This document shows, piece after piece, positions 7,651 to 12,911 of a DNA stretch of 12,911 nucleotides. Where the stretch lies: positions 1 to 12,911 of the forward strand of contig JAKJGA010000036.1 in the NCBI GenBank assembly GCA_022704645.1. Direction: 5' to 3'. This stretch comes from Spirochaetota bacterium. Lineage in GTDB: Bacteria; Spirochaetota; UBA4802; JAFGJZ01. Both the position numbers and the translations under genes were made by a program. Within the stretch, counting starts at the first letter, position 1, and each line of letters starts with the position of its first letter. The notes below the pieces were generated by a model that worked only from the letters and a program-made list of their open reading frames with translations, had not been told where the DNA came from and searched no databases.

Positions 7651-7740
7651 CAATTGTAGCTATGGGGAAGTCCGTGAGAACCGGACACAGTCGCGCTACG
7701 GTAACGGGGTTAGCCCCGGAGTCCGATTACCATACAATTG
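7651..7740 (+). promoter_or_regulatory. Cobalamin (B12) riboswitch, compact form, upstream of metE
   Basis: The core matches the cobalamin aptamer: GGGGAA (7664-7669), a hairpin arm GTCC with GGAC (7670-7673 and 7683-7686) around GTGAGAACC, then ACAGTCGCGCTACGGTAA, then the hairpin CGGGG-TTAG-CCCCG (7705-7718), and a B12-box variant AGTCCGATTACC (7720-7731). An outer stem is formed by CAATTGTA (7651-7658) and TACAATTG (7733-7740), a perfect eight-base match. Compared with the E. coli btuB element, the large peripheral hairpins are missing, as in the compact Cbl-II class. B12 binding is expected to turn metE off, since the B12-dependent enzyme MetH would then be used. I infer this from known metE regulation. 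Confidence 0.88.
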
Positions 7741-7745
7741 CCAAG

Positions 7746-7771
7746 TTTTTGTCGCGTCAGCAAAAAGGAGG
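7746..7771 (+). promoter_or_regulatory. Hairpin and Shine-Dalgarno site of metE (likely expression platform)
   Basis: TTTTTG (7746-7751) pairs with CAAAAA (7761-7766) around a seven- to nine-base loop, and the stem runs straight into AGGAGG (7766-7771), four bases before the ATG at 7776. There is no intrinsic terminator between aptamer and start, so control at translation initiation is more likely than transcription termination. The hairpin is in the place of the loop that docks on the aptamer in compact cobalamin riboswitches; I could not find a convincing loop-loop match by eye. Confidence 0.6.
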
Positions 7772-7775
7772 AAAG

Positions 7776-10037
7776 ATGCAGACTAAAAGGATTAAATCCT
7801 TTGTGACGGGATTCCCGCGCATTGGAGAAAAACGCGAGCTTAAAAAAGCTCTGGAAGAATTCTGGGATAAAAAAACAGAAGTCTCTTCACTTGAGGCAAT
7901 TGCTTCACAGCTCAGAAAAAGACATTGGAATTACCAGAAGGAAGCCGGTATCGATTTCATCAGCTGTAATGATTTCAGTTATTATGACCAGATGCTCGAC
8001 ATGTGCGAGATTCTGAACGCAATACCAAAACGGTTTGCGGAAATTTCTGATCCACTTGAAAGATATTTTGCGATGGCAAGAGGTAACGAAAGTTCGCCTG
8101 CTATGGAAATGACTAAGTGGATGAACACGAATTATCATTATATCGTTCCAGAACTGTCAGCGGAGACAGTTTTCAAACTCAATCCCAAAAAAATCATTTC
8201 TGAGTATATGGAAGCAAAATCGGCCGGAATCAAAACGAAGATTAATATCATCGGGCCTTTGACTTTTCTCGGTCTGGCAAAGACTACAGATGGGAGCGAT
8301 AATTTCAAACTGCTCGACAAGATTATTCCTCTTTATAAAGAGCTTATTTCAAAAGTTTCAGAACTTGATGATGAAGTATTTGTTCAGTTTGATGAGCCAC
8401 TTGCTGTAAAAGATCCTTCGCAGGAATTTTTATCTCTGATGAAAAAGACTTACCAGGAAATTTCAACTGCTTGCGCAAATGTAAGGATTATTCTTGTAAG
8501 TTATTTTGATCATGCTTCGGAAACTTTGACGGCATTGAAAGATGTACCGTTATATGCAATAGGTTTGGATTTTGTTTACGGAAAAGAGAATCTGAATTGT
8601 CTCAGTGATCTGAACGGCAAAAAACTCATTGCCGGTATTATTGACGGAAGAAATATCTGGAAATCCGATTATAATAAGAATTATCTTTTGCTGAAAGAAA
8701 TTGAGAAATCTGTTCCGAAAGAAAATATAATAGTATCAACGAGCTGTTCTCTACTTCATGTTCCGTATACTCTTGAGTATGAAGAAAAGCTTGATCCGCG
8801 TATAAAAGAATGGATGTCTTTCGCGAAGGAAAAACTTTATGAAGTTTCGGATACTGCTGATATTTTCGAAAATTCTGATACGGATTCTTCTTTGCTAAAA
8901 CTGAAAACAAACGGGGAAATATTAAAATCAAAAATTGATTATCTGAAAACTACTTTAAACGCGGAATCCGATAAATTTAAGGATGAAAGAAGTTTTTCGT
9001 TCGCTGAGAGAATTTCAGCTCAGAAAAAAATTCTGAATCTGCCGGTTCTTCCTACAACAACTATAGGCAGTTTTCCGCAGACTGCCGAAATCAGAAAACT
9101 GAGAAGTGATTTTAAAGCAAAACGAATTTCACAGAAGGATTATGATGAAGGAATAAAAGATTATATTTCTTCATGCGTAAAATTTCAGGAAAAAGCAGGC
9201 CTGGATGTTCTTGTTCATGGTGAACCTGAACGCAATGACATGGTTGAATATTTCGGCGAACAGATGGAAGGTTTTGTCTTTACGCAGAACGGATGGGTGC
9301 AGAGCTACGGAAGCAGATGCGTAAAACCTCCTGTAATATACGGAAATGTATCCCGCCCTAAACCAATGACGGTGGATATTATTTCGTATGCTCAAAGCTG
9401 TACCAGGAAAATAATGAAAGGTATGCTTACCGGTCCGGTCACAATTCTAAACTGGTCATTTGTGCGGAATGATATTGAAAGATCGGCGGTTTGTCATCAG
9501 ATTGCTTCAGCTATCTGCCGGGAGGTTTCGGATCTTCAGTCTGCCGGAATTAAAATTATTCAGGTTGATGAAGCTGCTTTCAAAGAAGGTTATCCTCTCA
9601 GAAAAGAAAAGGTAAAACTTTACGAAAACTGGGCGGTTGAATCTTTTAAACGTGCTGTCAGCTCGGCTGAAAAAGAAACTCAGATTCACACTCATATGTG
9701 TTACAGTGATTTCAACAGTATAATCGGTACGCTTGAAAAAATGGATGCTGATGTAATTACAATTGAAACTTCAAGAAGCGGGAACAAACTGTTAAATGTT
9801 TTCGCAGAAAGAGGATACAAAAATGAAATCGGTCCCGGAGTTTATGATATTCATTCTCCGCGGATTCCTTCAAGGGAGGAACTTGTACAGCAGATAAAAA
9901 TGCTGATTAAGGTTATTCCTGCTGAAAGACTCTGGATAAACCCTGATTGCGGTCTCAAAACGCGTAAATGGGAAGAGGTCAAACCGAGTCTGAAGAACAT
10001 GGCAGAAGCGGTTATGGAAATCAGAAAAACGATATAA
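7776..10037 (+). CDS. metE: Cobalamin-independent methionine synthase
   Basis: MetE transfers a methyl group from 5-methyltetrahydropteroyl-triglutamate to homocysteine in the cytoplasm, the last step of methionine synthesis without B12. The protein has 753 residues, the usual full length. The N-terminal domain opens with GFPRIGEKRELKKALEEFW and the HWNYQKEAGID motif. The C-terminal catalytic barrel starts near TTTIGSFPQT (about residue 427). All four zinc ligands are present: His640 and Cys642 in HTHMC, Glu664 in TIETSRS and Cys725 in NPDCG. Each is one residue below the E. coli number. The start at 7776 is fixed by AGGAGG four bases upstream; the longer frame from 7611 would run through the riboswitch and is not credible. 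The cobalamin riboswitch upstream implies repression when B12 is present, and suggests the cell also has MetH. A hairpin terminator follows the stop. Confidence 0.97.
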   Translation: MQTKRIKSFVTGFPRIGEKRELKKALEEFWDKKTEVSSLEAIASQLRKRHWNYQKEAGIDFISCNDFSYYDQMLDMCEILNAIPKRFAEISDPLERYFAMARGNESSPAMEMTKWMNTNYHYIVPELSAETVFKLNPKKIISEYMEAKSAGIKTKINIIGPLTFLGLAKTTDGSDNFKLLDKIIPLYKELISKVSELDDEVFVQFDEPLAVKDPSQEFLSLMKKTYQEISTACANVRIILVSYFDHASETLTALKDVPLYAIGLDFVYGKENLNCLSDLNGKKLIAGIIDGRNIWKSDYNKNYLLLKEIEKSVPKENIIVSTSCSLLHVPYTLEYEEKLDPRIKEWMSFAKEKLYEVSDTADIFENSDTDSSLLKLKTNGEILKSKIDYLKTTLNAESDKFKDERSFSFAERISAQKKILNLPVLPTTTIGSFPQTAEIRKLRSDFKAKRISQKDYDEGIKDYISSCVKFQEKAGLDVLVHGEPERNDMVEYFGEQMEGFVFTQNGWVQSYGSRCVKPPVIYGNVSRPKPMTVDIISYAQSCTRKIMKGMLTGPVTILNWSFVRNDIERSAVCHQIASAICREVSDLQSAGIKIIQVDEAAFKEGYPLRKEKVKLYENWAVESFKRAVSSAEKETQIHTHMCYSDFNSIIGTLEKMDADVITIETSRSGNKLLNVFAERGYKNEIGPGVYDIHSPRIPSREELVQQIKMLIKVIPAERLWINPDCGLKTRKWEEVKPSLKNMAEAVMEIRKTI

Positions 10038-10041
10038 ACAA

Positions 10042-10085
10042 AACCGGACGGTTCATAACAAGCCGTCCGGTTAAGCAATTTTTTT
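10042..10085. terminator. Bidirectional terminator between metE and tRNA-Gln
   Basis: AACCGGACGG (10042-10051) pairs perfectly with CCGTCCGGTT (10063-10072), with a short further pairing into the loop. On the plus strand a run of seven T begins six bases after the stem. On the minus strand the stem is followed at once by TTTTG TTT, so it also ends the tRNA transcript. Confidence 0.9.
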
Positions 10086-10092
10086 GAGTTAT

Positions 10093-10165
10093 CTGCCCTG
10101 CTAGGGGTCGAACCTAGACATTTCTGATCCAGAATCAGATGTGTTGCCAATTACACCACAGGGCA
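10093..10165 (-). tRNA. tRNA-Gln, anticodon CTG
   Basis: On the minus strand the sequence folds into a full cloverleaf. The acceptor stem is TGCCCTG with CAGGGCA, giving a U1-A72 pair and discriminator G73. The D stem is GTGT with ACAC, and the anticodon stem TCTGA/TCAGA holds loop TTCTGGA with anticodon CTG. The T stem is CTAGG/CCTAG with loop TTCGACC. The weak first pair and G73 are known identity features for glutaminyl-tRNA synthetase. It reads CAG codons. The CCA end is not encoded (GAT follows), so it must be added after transcription. Confidence 0.95.
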
Positions 10166-10175
10166 ATTTGCCACC

Positions 10176-10203
10176 AATTTATGAACGGGGCATTCTTTGT
10201 CAA
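10176..10203 (-). promoter_or_regulatory. Promoter of tRNA-Gln
   Basis: On the minus strand a perfect -35 TTGACA (10203-10198) is followed after 16 bases by TAAATT (10181-10176), about 10 bases before the tRNA 5' end at 10165. The tRNA therefore has its own promoter and does not depend on readthrough from the J-domain gene. The -10 matches the consensus at four of six places. Confidence 0.6.
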
Positions 10204-10218
10204 GAAATATCCTGCAAA

Positions 10219-10683
10219 TTAATCAATCCATTTGTTAATACTGAAAATTTTGTCAATCGCGTCGCTTGTCCAGCTGCTTTGAGGAAAATTTGCGACAAGT
10301 TCTGAAAAACTGGTTTTTGCGTTTTTAAGCCGTTCCGCAAGAAGTTTCCGGTTTCCGACGTTTACCTTGGGTTTTGTCTCTCCGAAATATTCATCGAAGG
10401 CCTGTTTCATTATAGAAAAACCGGATTTGTAGATTGTGTATGAAGGATCAGTTTCAGTTTTATTTCCGCCGGATTCGGCCGTTTCTGTGAATGAATTTTT
10501 TAGAAAAGAATAAGCCTCATTTATAATAACCATCTTGGCTAGAGAATCTGCACCCGGATTTTTATCAGGATGATTAAGCCTTGCGAGTGTTGCATAAGCC
10601 GAACGGAGTTCTTCTCTGGAATAATTTTCGGACAGTCCGAAAATGAACCGGTACTGCTTCAGTTTCTCGCTGCTGCTGTTCAT
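10219..10683 (-). CDS. Small J-domain (DnaJ-like) protein
   Basis: The protein has 154 residues. Residues 11-64 form a J-domain, with the HPD signature at 38-40 in NHPDKNPG, helix II as REELRSAYATLARL and helix III as INEAYSFLK. The HPD motif stimulates the ATPase of DnaK-type Hsp70 chaperones. The Gly/Phe-rich region, zinc finger and C-terminal substrate domains of full DnaJ are absent, so this is a class III J-protein. The remaining 90 residues are helical and charged, with no match I recognise; they probably pick the client. The gene is divergent from the membrane protein at 10783 and ends just upstream of the tRNA promoter. The ATG at 10683 has no visible Shine-Dalgarno site. No alternative start gives a complete J-domain, so the start is kept. 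Confidence 0.88.
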   Translation of the reverse strand: MNSSSEKLKQYRFIFGLSENYSREELRSAYATLARLNHPDKNPGADSLAKMVIINEAYSFLKNSFTETAESGGNKTETDPSYTIYKSGFSIMKQAFDEYFGETKPKVNVGNRKLLAERLKNAKTSFSELVANFPQSSWTSDAIDKIFSINKWID

Positions 10684-10722
10684 GAGATAATCAGATAAGT
10701 TTAACTTTTTTGAGTCAAGGCT

Positions 10723-10770
10723 AAAAAAGCTTTGAAATAATCGGTTTTATGAATTATAATAAGCTTTTTT
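10723..10770. repeat. Inverted repeat around the promoter at 10732-10760
   Basis: AAAAAAGC (10723-10730) and GCTTTTTT (10763-10770) are perfect inverted copies, 32 bases apart. They lie just outside the -35 and -10 boxes, and each includes AAGCTT. They could be paired operator half-sites or a feature of an AT-rich promoter; no regulator is evident. Confidence 0.35.
10732..10760 (+). promoter_or_regulatory. Near-consensus sigma-70 promoter
   Basis: TTGAAA (10732-10737) and a perfect TATAAT (10755-10760) are separated by the ideal 17 bases. Transcription would start near 10767, some 16 bases before the ATG at 10783, leaving a short leader that holds the Shine-Dalgarno site AGAGGA (10773-10778). 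It drives the membrane protein and probably the TPR gene after it. Confidence 0.75.
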
Positions 10771-10782
10771 ATAGAGGAAAGT

Positions 10783-11724
10783 ATGAGCGGAATAAAAGCA
10801 TTTTATGTGTCATGTCTCATAATATCATTTATTCTTTTTTCCTTCATCTTTGCGCTTTCAGCCGCGATTCTCTACTTCGGCGGATCAATGCAGAATTTTG
10901 TTTTTCATGCCGGTTTTTATGAAATATTATATCTTACCGGAGCGTATTTTCTTTTTTCCTTTATTTTCATAGCGAAGGTAAAAAAAAATACTTCGAAGGA
11001 TTTTAATACATTAAAAAAGCGTTCAATTAATTTCGGAATGTTTATCGTTAGTGCAGGTTTATACTCCTTTGCAGTTTTTATGATTGATAGAATTTCTTCA
11101 AGCGCTATAGAAAGGCCTGTTCAGATACCTCTATATATAGCTGTCGGTTTCCTTTTTTCTTTTGCGTCATATCATTATCTTGAGTCCTCAATTTCTGTAT
11201 TTATGAATAATATAATCATAAATTACCATCTTTCTCTAAAGGGGATGTCTGATGCGATAAAGAGCAGTGTTGTTATTTATTCTAATGCCCAGTCTGTTTT
11301 AAATTATTGCAAACGGTTTGATCTGAGCCTTTCTCTTTTTGCGGTAAAAATCGGAAAAATTAAACTTAAGAAAGGTACATTTTCCGTCGCAGATAAAGAT
11401 ATTTCAAAGAAAGTGTCCTTTCTTCTTGCAGACATTTCGCGGAATTACGAGCCGTGGTATTTTGATAAATCCGGCGATATTCTTTTTTCATTTCTTCAGG
11501 TCAAAAACAAAACGGATTATCAGACAGCATCAAAGCGTTATTCTTCAGCTCTTTCAGAAAACAAGTTTTTGTATGAAACAGAAAATTACTCAGCAGAAAT
11601 ATTTTTCGCAGGTGAAATGTTTGCTTCCGGGGAACTGAATTTTCCGGTATATGAAAACGCGCCAAAAGATTTTCTTAAAAACGCTGTAACAGGAATAACA
11701 ACTCAATTGAAGAGAATCAGATAG
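10783..11724 (+). CDS. Four-helix membrane protein with a degenerate GGDEF-like domain
   Basis: The protein has 313 residues. Four hydrophobic helices are at about 8-31, 46-64, 82-101 and 116-136, with little sequence outside the membrane between them. After a helical linker, residues 175-285 have the strand and helix order of a GGDEF domain: LSLSLFAVKIGKIK in place of the first metal-binding strand, and WYFDKSGDILFSFL, with SGDIL (230-234) where the GGDEF hairpin would be. The catalytic and metal-binding residues are lost, so if the fold is right it cannot make cyclic di-GMP and may act as a sensor or scaffold. This is my reading of a remote match; an unrelated family is possible. The start follows AGAGGA at good spacing. 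The next gene begins one base after this stop, so the two are very likely one operon. Confidence 0.75.
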   Translation: MSGIKAFYVSCLIISFILFSFIFALSAAILYFGGSMQNFVFHAGFYEILYLTGAYFLFSFIFIAKVKKNTSKDFNTLKKRSINFGMFIVSAGLYSFAVFMIDRISSSAIERPVQIPLYIAVGFLFSFASYHYLESSISVFMNNIIINYHLSLKGMSDAIKSSVVIYSNAQSVLNYCKRFDLSLSLFAVKIGKIKLKKGTFSVADKDISKKVSFLLADISRNYEPWYFDKSGDILFSFLQVKNKTDYQTASKRYSSALSENKFLYETENYSAEIFFAGEMFASGELNFPVYENAPKDFLKNAVTGITTQLKRIR

Positions 11725-11725
11725 C

Positions 11726-12911
11726 ATGCAGGTAAATCTTCTTATTGTTTTTATGTCAGCCGGTTTTTTCCTCGGAATGATATATCTTTTCAGGATTTAC
11801 AGAATATATTCAATTCCCAAACGCATTGAGAAGGCGAAGGGAATGCTTGCCGTAAATGATGAGAAGGCCTTAGCAATTCTGAATGCGGTTCTCAACCTTG
11901 ATAAAACAAACACGGACGCGAATTGGCTTGTTTCAAAATATAATTTCGACAAAAAACATTTTATTCTCGCGCTGATGACCCTTCAGGATATGCTGAAATA
12001 TGACAGATATACTCCTGAGATTATGGAACAGGATGTTCGGGAAATGCTGGCGCGGATTTATCTTCTTCTCGGCAATGTTGAAAAGGCAATGGAGCAGTTC
12101 AACACGATGAGCAGGAAGTGGGCGATGCCTTCATCGATTCTGAAAACTGCAATAAAGATGCAGCTTGATTCGGGGTATTTTGCAGAAGCAAAAAAACTAT
12201 GCAAAGAAGGAAGCGAGCTTTATCCTTCTGACGGAGAATTTCCTTTTACCCTCGGAGTGATTTCTTTTAGAGCAAAAGACTATCCTGCGGCAGAGAACCG
12301 TTTTCTTGAAGCTGAAAGAAAAAACTATTATGCGGGTGAAATAAATCTTTATCTTGCAAAAATATATTTTGCCTCGGGTCAGTTTGAGCGCGCGCTTGAA
12401 CGTATTGAAAATGTTCATGATCTTGAGGAAGGAGAAACAGAAAAAGAACTTTTAAAAGCAAAAATTAATTTAGCTTTGGGAAATACTCTTCAGGCTCTTT
12501 CTGTTTTGGAGGAAACTGAAAAAAATATTAAAGAAGATGATCTTTATTTTTCAGAATTTAATTACTTCTACGCGGAGGCTTTAGAAGCCGCCGGAAGTGT
12601 TGAGAGCGCTGTACAAAAATGGAGTGCGGTTAAAGATTCGAGTCCTCATTATAATGAGGCCCAAGACAAGCTTCTGTTTTATAAAAATATAGCAAAGGAT
12701 AAGCTTTTTCCCAAAATACTTACAATGCCGTCTAATATGTTTGATTCGTTATCTCAAAGTCTTTTGTCGTATTTGGAGTATAATGTTAAAAGCGTTTTAT
12801 TCAAGGATGATAAGCTGGTCTGTTATAACTGTTCCAGCAAAAGAGATTCTCATATGTTCGGGGAATATATTGTTTTTTCAACAAGGCTCACTTCTCCCGT
12901 GAATGAAGCTG
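11726..12911 (+). CDS. Membrane-anchored TPR-repeat protein (3' partial)
   Basis: The frame is open from the ATG at 11726 to the right edge, giving 395 residues. An N-terminal helix (about 4-22, LLIVFMSAGFFLGMIYLF) anchors the protein, followed by a basic stretch. Residues 35-320 form a series of helical repeats of the tetratricopeptide type. Clear units include EKALAILNAVLNLDKTN, LARIYLLLGNVEKAMEQF, FPFTLGVISFRAKDYPAAENRF and LAKIYFASGQFERALERI. After about residue 330 a different segment starts (SLLSYLEYNVKSVLF, then LVCYNCSS with a Cys-x2-Cys pair); I do not recognise it. TPR proteins hold protein complexes together, so a scaffold role at the inner membrane is likely. One base separates it from the membrane protein before it; the weak ribosome site there suggests translational coupling. 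Confidence 0.88.
   Translation, partial: MQVNLLIVFMSAGFFLGMIYLFRIYRIYSIPKRIEKAKGMLAVNDEKALAILNAVLNLDKTNTDANWLVSKYNFDKKHFILALMTLQDMLKYDRYTPEIMEQDVREMLARIYLLLGNVEKAMEQFNTMSRKWAMPSSILKTAIKMQLDSGYFAEAKKLCKEGSELYPSDGEFPFTLGVISFRAKDYPAAENRFLEAERKNYYAGEINLYLAKIYFASGQFERALERIENVHDLEEGETEKELLKAKINLALGNTLQALSVLEETEKNIKEDDLYFSEFNYFYAEALEAAGSVESAVQKWSAVKDSSPHYNEAQDKLLFYKNIAKDKLFPKILTMPSNMFDSLSQSLLSYLEYNVKSVLFKDDKLVCYNCSSKRDSHMFGEYIVFSTRLTSPVNEA

Noticed and set aside
7611..7775. Upstream extension of metE from a TTG at 7611
   Set aside because: The extension would be translated through the cobalamin riboswitch. The MetE family begins near the ATG at 7776, which has a strong Shine-Dalgarno site, and the zinc-ligand numbering also fits that start.
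9851..10150. 99-codon minus-strand frame across the metE end and tRNA-Gln
   Set aside because: Its start lies inside the tRNA gene and it runs antisense to metE through the terminator. No protein features are seen.
1..12911. Mobile elements, CRISPR arrays or phage genes
   Set aside because: No transposase, integrase, regularly spaced direct repeats or phage structural genes were seen. The tRNA-Gln gene has no partial copy nearby in this window that would mark an attachment site.

Overview
The window is from a low-GC bacterium whose genes have clear Shine-Dalgarno sites and whose membrane genes suggest a diderm envelope. The gene families (VWA protein fused to a CsgG-like domain, a lipoprotein with a short lipobox, an exosortase with one dedicated substrate, a TPR protein with a membrane anchor, a tRNA without encoded CCA) would fit a Treponema-like spirochaete. 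That assignment is an inference with modest confidence, because nothing here is a taxonomic marker.

Layout. (1) 1-1559, plus strand: the 3' part of a large surface or periplasmic protein with an Ig-like, a VWA and a CsgG-like domain. It ends at a strong bidirectional hairpin shared with the next, convergent gene. (2) 1596-3885, minus strand: a Wzx/MATE-type polysaccharide flippase and a small DUF4349-like lipoprotein. (3) 4108-7582, plus strand: the most interesting part, a two-gene overlapping operon. Its first gene is a compact exosortase with the Cys/Arg/His triad (XrtK-like). Its second is a 971-residue polytopic protein with a VIT-like domain and a C-terminal SPEP + transmembrane helix + Arg/Lys tail (MSEP-CTERM-like). 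This looks like a self-contained one-enzyme, one-substrate sorting system. Sampled lines of this block and its minus-strand neighbours are clearly more AT-rich than the first gene. (4) 7651-10085: a compact cobalamin riboswitch followed by metE, the B12-independent methionine synthase with all four zinc ligands, and a terminator. (5) 10093-10165, minus: tRNA-Gln(CTG) with its own promoter. (6) 10219-10683, minus: a small J-domain protein. (7) 10783-12911, plus: from a near-consensus sigma-70 promoter, a four-helix membrane protein with what looks like a degenerate GGDEF domain, then a membrane-anchored TPR protein one base downstream that runs off the right edge.

How the parts fit. The exosortase and its substrate overlap by 26 bases and are almost certainly made together; the enzyme should cut the substrate at its C-terminal SPEP motif in the inner membrane. 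The flippase and the lipoprotein on the other strand may belong to the same envelope-related block, but only position supports that. The metE unit is an ordinary B12-repressed metabolic unit. The last two genes are translationally coupled and probably work together at the membrane in an unknown role. No stretch longer than about 240 bases lacks a gene. I saw no insertion sequence, CRISPR array or phage gene.
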